The translations under genes were made by a program, and so were the position numbers. A stretch of DNA of 37,732 nucleotides. It comes from Neobacillus thermocopriae (GTDB lineage Bacteria > Bacillota > Bacilli > Bacillales > Cytobacillaceae). Location of the stretch: positions 1 to 37,732 of the forward strand of contig NZ_JAAIUV010000028.1 in the NCBI RefSeq assembly GCF_010975035.1, in the 5' to 3' direction. Below the pieces are notes generated by a model. That model ran no database searches, had not been told where the DNA came from, and saw nothing but the letters and a program-made list of their open reading frames with translations. Of this stretch, positions 8,024 through 16,647 are shown piece by piece; the first letter of the stretch is position 1, and each line of letters begins with the position of its first letter.

Positions 8024-8755
8024 ATGTTCAAAAATATAAAAAGTGATTATACAGGTTGGTTAGTGTTTATCGGAGTCATTGTTTTGATTTTAGAAATTTT
8101 ATTTTTTAATGAAGGGCTAATCTTCCACCTCTTTATTGCTGGCGGTATGGTCTATTTTGGACGTAGGCATCAAGGGAAAAAATTTAGAAAGTTTCTTTTC
8201 TATGGTGGCCTTATTTTATTAGGAATTAGTGTTTTAAGTATGATGACGTTCCGCTTTTTATTAGTAGCGATCTTCTTGCACTTTTTCATACAATATATCA
8301 ATTCGAAAAAACAACCGAAAAAAATTGGGCTTGAAATCACACAAACGGAAACAAAACGCCAAGAACCAATCTTGTCAACCAAACCATTGTTTGAAAATAT
8401 GTTTCTTGGACAGCAAAAAACACCGTCTAGTGTGTATGAATGGAATGATATTAATATACAGGCCGGGATTGGCGATACGATCATTGACCTTAGTTATACG
8501 GTTCTTCCCAAAGGAGAAACGGTTATATTTATTCGAAATCTAATCGGAAATATTCAAATTCTTGTTCCATATGAACTAGATGTAAGTGTCCAACATTCTT
8601 GCTTAATGGGCTCGACTAACGTTTTTGAAAATAAAATTCCAAGAATGTTTAATCAAGTGTTACATGTAAAAACCCCAGCATATGACCAAGCAGAACAAAA
8701 AGTAAAAATTATCACCTCGCTTATCGTCGGGAATTTAGAGGTGAACAGAATATGA
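8024..8755 (+). CDS. liaF: LiaF, membrane inhibitor of LiaRS
   Basis: From ATG 8024 (AGAGGAAGGGG upstream) this is 243 residues, close to B. subtilis LiaF (241). Four hydrophobic segments fill residues 10-90 (WLVFIGVIVLILEILFF, LFIAGGMVYF, FLFYGGLILLGI, FLLVAIFLHFFI). A soluble LiaF/DUF2154-type beta domain starts at about 145 (NDINIQAGIGDTIIDLS) and runs to the end. LiaF keeps the LiaS kinase inactive in unstressed cells. Its end overlaps the liaS start (ATGA), so the two are translationally coupled. An in-frame start 132 bases upstream lacks a convincing site and crosses the terminator. Confidence 0.85.
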   Translation: MFKNIKSDYTGWLVFIGVIVLILEILFFNEGLIFHLFIAGGMVYFGRRHQGKKFRKFLFYGGLILLGISVLSMMTFRFLLVAIFLHFFIQYINSKKQPKKIGLEITQTETKRQEPILSTKPLFENMFLGQQKTPSSVYEWNDINIQAGIGDTIIDLSYTVLPKGETVIFIRNLIGNIQILVPYELDVSVQHSCLMGSTNVFENKIPRMFNQVLHVKTPAYDQAEQKVKIITSLIVGNLEVNRI

Positions 8756-9801
8756 GTACAACAGGCCGACAAGTAGTTACGAGTATTGGCTTTTCAGTTC
8801 TGTTTGCTCTTATGATTGGGGCAGTGTTTATTTATGTTTATCCCTTGCACAGCTGGTCCGAATTATGGTCCAAAGACTTTATGGATATTCCTTTTATTAT
8901 TTTTCTCCCTGCGTTTAGCATTGTGGCGGGAATACTTTTAGGATCGGTTACAGGTCTTTATTGGAGAAAACAGTTTCATTTAATTGATCAATCACTACGA
9001 CAGTTAGAGGAAGGAAGATATCCGGAGATTAGCCAAAAACCAGCAGTATCGGAGTTGCAATCGATTGCGACTCGGATGGAGAAAATCGGGAAGCAAATAG
9101 CAGAGCAAGCAAAGCTGTCACAGAGGCTCGCTACCGAAAAAGCAGTAGATCAGGAAGCGAGAATACAGGAAATAATTGAACAAGAACGGAATCGCTTAGC
9201 CCGTGAGCTACATGACTCTGTAAGCCAGCAATTATTTGCAGCATCTATGATGATGTCTGCTATTAATGAAACAAAAAAGCAGACAGATGAATCATTAGAA
9301 ACGAAGCAGTTAAAGATGGTGGAAGAAATGATCCACCAATCACAATTAGAAATGCGGGCGCTTCTATTGCACCTGCGTCCTGTTGCGTTAAAAAATAAAA
9401 CCCTTCAGGAAGGAATCGAAGAGCTGTTATTCGAATTATCGCAAAAGGTGACACTAGATATTAAATGGAAACTGGAAGATTTTCCACTTGATAAAGGAGT
9501 GGAAGATCATTTGTTTCGAATCCTTCAAGAGTCTGTTTCTAATACCCTTCGTCACGCACGAGCTAATCAACTCGAGGTCTTATTAATAAAAAGAGAGGAT
9601 CTTGTAATTTTGCGAGTTGTCGATGATGGGATTGGATTTGAAGTAGAGGAGACAAAGGCAGGATCTTATGGCATGCAAAATATGCATGAGCGAGCCATTG
9701 AAATTGGGGGTACTTTAAAGGTCATCAGTGTAAAAAATAAAGGGACACGGTTGGAAGTAAAGGTCCCGGTTATGGAAAATGGAGTGGGGGCGCATGATTA
9801 G
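8752..9801 (+). CDS. liaS: LiaS, sensor histidine kinase
   Basis: The 349-residue kinase has two transmembrane helices (about 12-31 and 47-70) with a very short outside loop, as in intramembrane-sensing kinases. A linker follows, then a HisKA_3 domain with phospho-acceptor His154 ([11 protein letters not shown]). The C-terminal HATPase has an N box [13 protein letters not shown] and a G box DDGIGF. It belongs to the NarL-type two-component class and phosphorylates LiaR. Overlaps with liaF (4 nt) and liaR (8 nt) show one operon. Detection of envelope stress is via LiaF in the known system. Confidence 0.9.
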   Translation: MSTTGRQVVTSIGFSVLFALMIGAVFIYVYPLHSWSELWSKDFMDIPFIIFLPAFSIVAGILLGSVTGLYWRKQFHLIDQSLRQLEEGRYPEISQKPAVSELQSIATRMEKIGKQIAEQAKLSQRLATEKAVDQEARIQEIIEQERNRLARELHDSVSQQLFAASMMMSAINETKKQTDESLETKQLKMVEEMIHQSQLEMRALLLHLRPVALKNKTLQEGIEELLFELSQKVTLDIKWKLEDFPLDKGVEDHLFRILQESVSNTLRHARANQLEVLLIKREDLVILRVVDDGIGFEVEETKAGSYGMQNMHERAIEIGGTLKVISVKNKGTRLEVKVPVMENGVGAHD

Positions 9802-10426
9802 AGTATTATTTGTAGATGATCATGAGATGGTTAGAATTGGAGTTTCGGCTTATCTTTCTGCACAGCCGGACATTGAAGTAGTTGGTGAGGCTGATAATGG
9901 AAAAACCGGGGTAGAACTGGCACTTAAACTACGGCCAGACATCATTTTAATGGATTTAGTGATGAAGGAAATGGACGGAATTGAAGCGACAAGACAAATA
10001 ATGGAACAATGGCCAGAAGCAAAGATTATTATTGTAACAAGCTTTTTAGATGATGAAAAGGTTTACCCGGCACTTGAAGCGGGGGCAACTAGTTATTTAC
10101 TAAAAACCTCTAAGGCAAGTGAAATTGCCGATGCCGTCCGTGCAACCTACCAAGGTCAGTCTGTTCTCGAACCGGAAGTAACTGGAAAAATGATGGTGAA
10201 AATGCGCAAGAAAAATCAGCACCTTCCCCATGAAGATCTCACTAGCCGAGAATTGGAAATCCTTCTACTGATGGCAGAAGGGAAAACGAATCAAGAAATC
10301 GCCGATGAATTATTTATTGCACTTAAAACTGTAAAAACTCATGTCAGCAATATCCTTAGCAAATTAAATGTTCAGGACAGGACTCAAGCTGTCATTTATG
10401 CATTTAAACATTCATTAGTCAAATGA
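9794..10426 (+). CDS. liaR: LiaR, NarL/FixJ response regulator
   Basis: Starting at ATG 9794 (GGAGTGGGGG just upstream) the protein has 210 residues. The receiver domain carries the acidic pocket VDDH (8-10), phospho-acceptor Asp54 ([12 protein letters not shown]) and Lys in YLLKTSKA. The LuxR-type helix-turn-helix is near 145-200 ([22 protein letters not shown]). Phosphorylated LiaR activates liaIH. The start overlaps the last 8 nt of liaS. The B. subtilis liaG gene is absent from this cluster. Confidence 0.9.
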   Translation: MIRVLFVDDHEMVRIGVSAYLSAQPDIEVVGEADNGKTGVELALKLRPDIILMDLVMKEMDGIEATRQIMEQWPEAKIIIVTSFLDDEKVYPALEAGATSYLLKTSKASEIADAVRATYQGQSVLEPEVTGKMMVKMRKKNQHLPHEDLTSRELEILLLMAEGKTNQEIADELFIALKTVKTHVSNILSKLNVQDRTQAVIYAFKHSLVK

Positions 10427-10502
10427 AAATGGCTATGAAAACATAAGTCCTTTCGTTTTGAGAGCAACATAGAAATTAACTTATATTAGTAACAAAACAT
10501 AA

Positions 10503-10537
10503 AAAGTGTGGTTATGATTAGCCACGCTTTATGTTTT
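10503..10537 (+). terminator. weak terminator after liaR
   Basis: AAGTGTGG pairs with CCACGCTT (one G-U pair) and is followed by an interrupted T tract (TTTATGTTTT). It is the first of two hairpins in tandem behind liaR. Confidence 0.5.
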
Positions 10538-10579
10538 GGGTGGATTATCTTAGTTAAACAAGAATAAATAATAAGGAAA

Positions 10580-10606
10580 AACGTTTGGAAACCAAGCGTT
10601 TTTTTT
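10580..10606 (+). terminator. second terminator after liaR
   Basis: AACGTTTGG and CCAAGCGTT pair around a 3-nt loop, and an uninterrupted run of eight T follows. Confidence 0.85.
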
Positions 10607-10632
10607 ATGCACTTTTAACTATCGACAGTTGA

Positions 10633-10850
10633 CTTGTCCTAGCTCCAGCGTCCTAGCGGCGAGACACCTTCAGTCTCCGCCCTACGATATGTCAACATCG
10701 ATTCGACTATCGTCTCAATGTGTTTCCTTTATCTCAGTTGGAGAGTCACTACAAGAAAGGCTTCGGCAGCCTCAACATCGCACGACCGAAAGCGATAGCT
10801 TTTGGGAGGAGGATATATGCCGCTGAGCAGGGCGCTTTCGCTTTTCTAAT
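10633..10850. repeat. dispersed intergenic repeat, copy A
   Basis: The ~218-bp GC-richer block starts CTTGTCCTAGCTCCAGCG and ends GGGCGCTTTCGCTTTTCTAA. It shares its start, an internal TGTTTCCTTTATCT and its end with copy B (23916-24061), and its last ~55 bp with copy C (32765-32820). A 65-codon open frame inside it has no conserved look and no ribosome binding site. Similar blocks ending GCTTTTCT are, as I recall, common between genes in Bacillaceae. Confidence 0.75.
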
Positions 10851-10919
10851 TTCCTCTACTATTCACGGGACTTGTCTCATATGCTTGTAAAAGCGAGATG
10901 AAAAAAGGGGAATAGGATC

Positions 10920-12263
10920 ATGGCTATTTATTACAGAGGCATATTCTTTTTGGCAGTGACAGCATTTTTAGGGGAAGGTATAGAGTTTTTGGTGAATATG
11001 ATTCTGGCGAGAGAGCTAGGTTCCCATGGATTGGGGATGTATATGTCCATCTTGCCGACGATATTTCTTATCGTCCTTTTAGCAAGCTTTGAATTGCCCG
11101 TATCCATTTCTAAATTTGTGGCAGAGAGGGAGGAACGTTACCACCGAAATATTTTGTATCACGCCATAAGGTTGGCCATTGTTTTAACTTCCATTCTATT
11201 ACTGATTGGGACCATTGTCGTTCCCTTTGTTCCTGTGTTTCAATCGTATCATCCTTCAATCAAGTGGCTTGTTTTACTGCTTATTCCGGTTATTTCACTT
11301 ACATCGGTAGCCCGGGGCTATTTCATGGGAAGGCAGCAGATGGGGAAAATTGCTGCAGCTAACTTTTTAAGAAAATTTATTCAGCTCGGAGCTTTATTTG
11401 GCTTATTTCGTTTCTTCGAATTTAATTCAGAGATTTCTTTGTTAGTTGCCATTAGTACATTGATTGGAAGTGAGGTTGTTGTTTTTCTATATCTTATTTT
11501 TATGTTTAACATTCAGGTACAGCAGATGAAAAGGCAACCTTTTTCCAATTTAAATCGAAAGCTTGTCCGGAAAAACTTAATGGCGGTATCTATTCCAACA
11601 ACCGGAATGCGCTTGTTTTCCGCACTGACCAATGCAGTGCAACCATTCTTGATTAAAGGAGCATTGATTCATTCCGGTTTAACCGGAACGATCGCAACGG
11701 AACAGTTTGGAATGTTAATGGGGGTAGCTATGTCAATCGGCTTTTTTCCAGCTTTTATTGCCCATTCATTACTAATTGTTCTCATTCCAGCGGTATCCAA
11801 AATGTATGCGGAAAGCGACTATTCGAGTCTGCAAAAAATGCTCCAGCAAGTTATGATGTTGACTCTTATTTATGGATCAGTGGCTGTAACCATTTTCTAT
11901 TTTTTTGCACCCGATTTGACTTCGTTATTTTTTAAATCCGAAACCTCAGCAGAATTTCTGCAGTTACTCTGGCCATTTTTTCTGTTCCATTATTTCATTT
12001 TGCCACTACAGGCATTTATGATAGGGCTTGGCATGATCAAGGAAGCTTTTTTTCATATTATTTGGTCAACAACCATCAGCTTTGGTCTCATCTTCTGGCT
12101 TGGTGCTATGCCGGAATGGCGTATGGATGGAGTCATTGTCGGAATGAACACAGAGGCAGTATTGCTGGCGCTCTTGCATTATTTGACTGTTACGAAAAAA
12201 ATAGGCTTATCACTATCCATGAGAAGGGCTTGGCCAAAAATAGCCAATCAGCGGTTAAAGTAA
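10920..12263 (+). CDS. ykvU: MATE/MOP-superfamily lipid flippase-like protein (YkvU/SpoVB type)
   Basis: The 447-residue protein has about 12 hydrophobic helices and the oligosaccharidyl-lipid flippase pattern, including the early LARELGSHGLGMYMSILPT and ARGYFMGRQQMG. Its length fits B. subtilis YkvU (about 445) better than SpoVB (518) or the MurJ-type YtgP (544). These proteins flip lipid-linked sugars across the membrane, and the YkvU/SpoVB branch serves spore envelope assembly. A GGGG-rich site precedes the ATG. It is a single gene, convergent with the yetJ-like gene at a shared terminator. Assignment to the superfamily is firm; to YkvU it is probable. Confidence 0.75.
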   Translation: MAIYYRGIFFLAVTAFLGEGIEFLVNMILARELGSHGLGMYMSILPTIFLIVLLASFELPVSISKFVAEREERYHRNILYHAIRLAIVLTSILLLIGTIVVPFVPVFQSYHPSIKWLVLLLIPVISLTSVARGYFMGRQQMGKIAAANFLRKFIQLGALFGLFRFFEFNSEISLLVAISTLIGSEVVVFLYLIFMFNIQVQQMKRQPFSNLNRKLVRKNLMAVSIPTTGMRLFSALTNAVQPFLIKGALIHSGLTGTIATEQFGMLMGVAMSIGFFPAFIAHSLLIVLIPAVSKMYAESDYSSLQKMLQQVMMLTLIYGSVAVTIFYFFAPDLTSLFFKSETSAEFLQLLWPFFLFHYFILPLQAFMIGLGMIKEAFFHIIWSTTISFGLIFWLGAMPEWRMDGVIVGMNTEAVLLALLHYLTVTKKIGLSLSMRRAWPKIANQRLK

Positions 12264-12361
12264 CTTTTATATGAATAGGATTACAGGTTTTTCATCGTTG
12301 ATGATAAAAAAGTAGCTCCCAAAGTTCAGCGAAGCTTCTAGTTCGAAAAGCACATAATAAA

Positions 12362-12404
12362 GAAAAGAGGGTGCCCTAAAAGTTCTTTAGGACACCCTCT
12401 TTTC
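12362..12404. terminator. bidirectional terminator, member of a repeated hairpin family
   Basis: GAAAAGAGGGTGCCCTAAA and TTTAGGACACCCTCTTTTC pair over 19 positions with one mismatch, around a 5-nt loop. It serves the convergent genes on both sides. The same GGGTGTCC/GGACACCC hairpin recurs at 30496-30528. Confidence 0.85.
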
Positions 12405-12409
12405 TATTA

Positions 12410-13048
12410 TTAATCATCATTACTTGAAAGAATACCAAAAATACGTAGGATGCTGACGAATAGATTAATAAAGGCTAAGTATAAGCTTAATGCCATTAAT
12501 GGAACTTCTTCTGCGCTGACTCCGTAATGTTTCATTCGGCTCACATCAAAAAGAACGTATCCGCTAAAAACTAGGACTCCGATAAAGGAGTAGGCAAGCA
12601 TACCTGTACTGCTTAATGGAAAGAAAATATTAAAGATTGAAATGGCTACTAATGCCAATAAAGCGGCCAATAAGAATCCACCTAAGAAGGAGAAGTTCCG
12701 TTTAGACTTCGCAGCATAGATTGCTACTCCTGAAAATACTACCGCAGTAGTGGCAAAGGCCATTACCACAACATTGGCACCCGCTGTTGAAGCATAATAA
12801 GCAACAATTGGATACAAAGTGATACCAGAAATAAATGTAAAAATGTATAAGAATGAATAGGAGATGGCTTTCTTTCTTCTAAAAAAAACAGCAGCGAGAA
12901 TCATAACAAATTCTAAAATAGCTAGTGGCAAGAATAAGGCAGGTGGAACAAATACTCCCGCCATTGTGCCTACAAAGGCAAATGCTAATGATAGGGCAAA
13001 TGTCCTCAAAACAGAAGGCATAAAATTAGCAGATGTTTGTGTATACAA
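12410..13048 (-). CDS. yetJ: Bax inhibitor-1 family membrane protein (YetJ-like) with altered Asp dyad
   Basis: The 212-residue, seven-helix protein matches the BI-1/TMBIM family and the length of B. subtilis YetJ, a pH-sensitive calcium leak channel. In YetJ, Asp171 and Asp195 form the pH-sensing pair. Here the first is present as Asp168 (YVLFDVSRM), but the position 24 residues later is Ala192 (SLYLAFINLF, codon GCC) where the family normally has Asp (YLD-INLF). The leak may therefore be unregulated, altered or lost. The gene is followed by the shared terminator at 12362. The start MYTQTSANFM is preceded by a GAGGTGAAGG site. Confidence 0.85.
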   Translation of the reverse strand: MYTQTSANFMPSVLRTFALSLAFAFVGTMAGVFVPPALFLPLAILEFVMILAAVFFRRKKAISYSFLYIFTFISGITLYPIVAYYASTAGANVVVMAFATTAVVFSGVAIYAAKSKRNFSFLGGFLLAALLALVAISIFNIFFPLSSTGMLAYSFIGVLVFSGYVLFDVSRMKHYGVSAEEVPLMALSLYLAFINLFVSILRIFGILSSNDD

Positions 13049-13102
13049 TTTTCCTTCACCTCATAAAAAATTCTATACTAGTAACATATACGGAAAAAGT
13101 GG

Positions 13103-13504
13103 TCAAGATGTTTCATTTTTTGTAGAGTTTTCTTTTTGTTCTTTTAATAAGTCACGAATTTCTGTTAATAGTTCTTCTGTCCGATCGATGATTAATTCGT
13201 CTGATTTTTGTTCCTCTTTTTTCTTAAAACGGTTTATGATTTTGATAAATAAAAAAATAGAAAAGGCAATGATAAAAAAGTCTAGAACGGATTGAATAAA
13301 TTGCCCATATTTCACTTTAGCCTCTCCGAATTGAATTATGAGATCTGTAAAGTTGATTCCTCCTGATAATAGGCCAAGTATTGGTGTTAGTATATCTTCA
13401 ACAAGTGAGGAGACGATTTTTCCGAAAGCACCGCCGATGATAACTCCGACAGCCAGATCTAAAACGTTCCCCCTCATTGCAAATTGCTTAAATTCATTCC
13501 ACAT
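13103..13504 (-). CDS. mscL: large-conductance mechanosensitive channel MscL
   Basis: The 133-residue protein shows the MscL pattern: N-terminal amphipathic helix ([20 protein letters not shown]), pore helix [23 protein letters not shown], a periplasmic loop, second helix ([19 protein letters not shown]) and a charged C-terminal helix. It opens under membrane tension to release solutes on osmotic downshock. GGAGGATG lies before the ATG. It lies 54 bp upstream of the yetJ-like gene on the same strand, but there is no evidence of a functional link. Confidence 0.95.
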   Translation of the reverse strand: MWNEFKQFAMRGNVLDLAVGVIIGGAFGKIVSSLVEDILTPILGLLSGGINFTDLIIQFGEAKVKYGQFIQSVLDFFIIAFSIFLFIKIINRFKKKEEQKSDELIIDRTEELLTEIRDLLKEQKENSTKNETS

Positions 13505-13591
13505 ATTTCATCCTCCTTGGTTGTTTATTGTAACATGATGAGTTGGGAAGAAAAAGTCGCTAAGGCATTATGTATTTTCACCTTATAACAA

Positions 13592-13619
13592 AAAAAGCAG
13601 GAGAAATATCCTGCTTTTT
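13592..13619. terminator. terminator after ampS
   Basis: AAAAAGCAGGA and TCCTGCTTTTT pair fully around a 6-nt loop. T runs on both strands allow use in either direction; the gene that ends here is ampS on the minus strand. Confidence 0.85.
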
Positions 13620-13643
13620 AGTAAATGAACTCACTCGATTAGA

Positions 13644-14876
13644 TTAAAATGCCCAGTTCCCGTTTTTGAAGATTGGTTCTCTTTTTCCGTCGGCAGTAAT
13701 TCCGTCAATATCCATTTCAGAAGAACCAATCATGAAATCAACATGGGTGATACTTTCGTTAAGGCCGTTTTCTTTTAATTGTTCAGGGGACATATTTTTA
13801 CCGCCTTCAATACAGAACGAATAGGCACTTCCGATTGCTAAATGGTTGGAGGCATTCTCATCAAACAATGTATTAAAGAATAAAATATTTGATTGTGAAA
13901 TGGGTGAGTTATGTGGAACAAGGGCCACTTCTCCAAGATATTGAGATCCTTCATCTGTATTAACAAGTCTTTTTAAGATTTCTTCGCCCTCTTCTGCCTT
14001 TACATCGACAATTTTTCCATTTTCAAAAGTAAGGGAAAAACGATCTATGATATTTCCTCCGTAGCTAAGCGGCTTTGTACTTGCAACTGTACCGTTGACT
14101 CCAGTTTTAAGAGGAACAGTGAAGACTTCCTCCGTCGGCATATTAGCCATAAATTCTACGCCATTAGGATTAACGCTTCCGGCTCCGACCCACAGATGGT
14201 TTTTCGGTAGCTCAATCGTTAAATCTGTTCCTGGTGCCTTATAATGAAGCTTCCAATAGCGTTTTTTATTTAAGTAGTCAACTTTTTCGTGAAGTGTTTG
14301 ATCATGTTTCTTCCAGGCTTCCACTGGATTTTCTGAATCAACGCGAACCGCTTTGAAAATGGCTTCCCAAAGTTTTTCTACTTGTTTGTCCGAAGGTTCA
14401 TCTGGGAATACCATAGCTGCCCAAGCAGGAGAAGGAGCGGCGATGACCGTCCAGCTGACCTTGTCGGATTGAATTGCCTGACGATATTTTGATAACGCTT
14501 TCCCAGCTGTCTTTTGGTAATTGGCAATTCGTTCTGGATTTATCCCTTTTAAAAGATCAGGGCTTGAAGATATAACGGACATAAAAGCGGCACCTTTTTC
14601 CGCTAAATCTTCCAACTCTTTAGCGCGCCAAAGAGGGTATTCATTGAAGGCTTCATCGGGTGCCAATTCATATTTTGTTTTAGTGATTGCATCATCACTC
14701 CAATTGACAATGACATTATGTGCGCCCGTTTCATAAGCTTTTTTAACAACTAAACGTATAAATTCCGCTGCATCCAAAGTGGCATTGATCACAAGGGTCT
14801 GCCCTTTTTGGATATTCACCCCAACTTTTACGGCTAGTTCTGCATATTTCTCAAGTTTTTTTTGAAAATCAGTCAT
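13644..14876 (-). CDS. ampS: aminopeptidase AmpS (peptidase family M29)
   Basis: The 410-residue protein has the length and sequence of B. subtilis AmpS and thermophilic aminopeptidase T. It is a cytosolic metal-dependent enzyme removing N-terminal residues from peptides. Visible family stretches include AVKVGVNIQKGQTLVINA at the start, EFMANMPTEEVFTVP near residues 240-260 with the metal-binding Glu residues, the His-containing GEVALVPHNSPISQSNILF, and HVDFMIGSSEMDIDG at the C-terminus with His and Asp ligands. AAGGAGATTAGACAA precedes the ATG. It is a single gene with its own terminator. Confidence 0.92.
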   Translation of the reverse strand: MTDFQKKLEKYAELAVKVGVNIQKGQTLVINATLDAAEFIRLVVKKAYETGAHNVIVNWSDDAITKTKYELAPDEAFNEYPLWRAKELEDLAEKGAAFMSVISSSPDLLKGINPERIANYQKTAGKALSKYRQAIQSDKVSWTVIAAPSPAWAAMVFPDEPSDKQVEKLWEAIFKAVRVDSENPVEAWKKHDQTLHEKVDYLNKKRYWKLHYKAPGTDLTIELPKNHLWVGAGSVNPNGVEFMANMPTEEVFTVPLKTGVNGTVASTKPLSYGGNIIDRFSLTFENGKIVDVKAEEGEEILKRLVNTDEGSQYLGEVALVPHNSPISQSNILFFNTLFDENASNHLAIGSAYSFCIEGGKNMSPEQLKENGLNESITHVDFMIGSSEMDIDGITADGKREPIFKNGNWAF

Positions 14877-15026
14877 TTGTCTAATCTCCTTATAAAGAAT
14901 ATTTGTGAATAAACCTGAGGTATTGTATGTAGGTTAATTTTATTTTAGCTGTTTTATTTGGAAAAAGGAACTAATTAACGTGTAGAAAATTAAGAAAAAT
15001 AAAAAAACAGTAGAAAGATTGGATAT

Positions 15027-15182
15027 CTACTGTAGTTTGCTTCCATATATTTTTATATTTAAATAAACACCTGCGGAAAAAAGGATGAGGAAAGTTATTA
15101 TCCCTGACCATGATGTGGGGGAAAAGAAGTTAGCTAATTGCAATACTTTCACCGCCTCTGGAAAATGTAAAAGCTTTACAAG
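15027..15182 (-). pseudogene. possible remnant or small membrane protein
   Basis: An open frame of 51 codons reads LLHFPEAVKVLQLANFFSP, then a clean helix (SWSGIITFLILFSAGVYLNI) and ends YGSKLQ. An in-frame stop lies directly before it and no good start with a ribosome binding site is seen. It looks like the C-terminal end of a lost membrane protein, but could be chance. It occupies most of the otherwise empty stretch 14877-15250. Confidence 0.3.
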
Positions 15183-15253
15183 TTAAGTATACTAGTAATA
15201 GGAGTAACTGTGAATATTTTGGCACATATATTTGACAAAAATGTGAACTAACT

Positions 15254-15284
15254 AAAATGGGGATCTTACGAGGATCCCCATTTT
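15254..15284 (-). terminator. terminator overlapping the MFS gene end
   Basis: AAAATGGGGATC and GATCCCCATTTT pair perfectly; the stem includes the last codons of the MFS gene. On the minus strand it runs into TTTTAG. Confidence 0.7.
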
Positions 15285-16542
15285 AATGATTTCTTTTCAA
15301 GTGAATAAAACATTAACCAGTACAGAGCGGCACTAAATAGAGCTAAAATAAACAGAATAAAGAATGTCCAGTTGTAACCAATCCAAACCGTCATTGGGAT
15401 GGAAAGAGGAGCTATAGTTCGACTGATGGTAAAACGCAGGCTAGAAGCAGCAAAATATTGTCCTCGCATATGTGGTGGCGCGATCTTAGAAACAAAGCTT
15501 TGCTGTAATCCGGCACCCATTAGTTGTCGGCAAATGTAAAAACCGCCATCGCAAGAATAAGCCCCCAAATCCATTCTGTTTGACTAAACAATACAAGTGA
15601 AAGCGCATAAACAATAGAAGAAAGGACAAATACATTTCGTTCATAATAACGACTCATCCACTTTGTAACTGCAACAGTAAAGATAGCAACTAGAAATCCA
15701 TTTTCAGCGAGTACAATCCCAAATGCCTGCTCTCCAGCTACGGTGTGAGACCAATCCCCAATCGAAAACAGACTCTGCTCTTTCACAACATCCTTAATAT
15801 AAACTGGCAGTAGCATATCCAATTGCATAAAGGTCTGTCCTGCTAACACCCCAGCTATAATGAATAACAAGAAAGTCCTATCTTTAATAATCTGTGAGTA
15901 TTTCTTTAGTTGTTTTTTTAAGACATCATACCATTTCTCGTTGTCAGATAACGCGGATCCTTTACTTACAGGTGCTGTTTCACGAGTCCATTTTGTCAAT
16001 ACGATGCCAAGTGTGATACAAACCACTCCGGCTAAAAGCAACAGCTGGAAACGGTAATGAACATAAAAAATAGCACCTAATAGTGGGCCGATCACGACAG
16101 CAATATTAAGAGAGGTATAAAAAACAGCAAAAACATTACTTCGCTGTTTTTCATCTACCACATCAGCCACCATGGCCTGGCTTGCGGGCCAATAAAGCGA
16201 CCCGAAAATACCAGCAAATGCAAATGAGATAAATCCTACCCAGGGGGATTGTATCCATGGTGAACTTGCTACACCAAATATAAAAAAAGAAAGGCCTTGG
16301 CCGATAGATGAAAACACCATCATTCGCTTACGTCCAAATCGGTCAGCACAGTAGCCTCCCAATAAATTGGCTATAACTGAAAAAATCTGGGAAAATACCA
16401 ACATAAATCCGGCCCTATTTTTTCCAAATTCATCCGCAAAATAGATGGATAAAAAAGGGAAAAACATCCAGTAAGTAATGTTCATGGCCGCCTCGGCAAA
16501 TAGGCGGACTTTTAGATTTGAATCCCAATCTCGTATTCTCAT
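15266..16542 (-). pseudogene. MFS transporter interrupted by a single frameshift
   Basis: The first frame (16542 down to 15520) encodes eight or nine membrane helices of a major facilitator protein, including the loop motif GGYCADRFGRKRMM, and ends FTFADN-stop. The second frame continues the protein as RQLMGAGLQQSFVSKIAPPH to the end at 15266. Joining them needs one extra base near 15525 (GCC GAC [C]AA CTA ATG) and gives about 424 residues, normal for the family. It is either a recent pseudogene or a sequencing error. Substrate is not predictable. The start (MRIRDWDSNLK) follows GGGGATATTTCT. Confidence 0.8.
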
Positions 16543-16647
16543 AGAAATATCCCCAGTTTCATTCCGTCATTTCTTACCCATTCATCATACTATTCGCGAG
16601 GAACCCAAGACAAGAAAAAAGATAGGCGCCACTGCCTATCTTCTTAA

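Noticed and set aside
10629..10826. 65-codon open frame on the plus strand
   Set aside because: It lies wholly inside the dispersed repeat copy A, has no ribosome binding site, and its frame is not kept in copy B.
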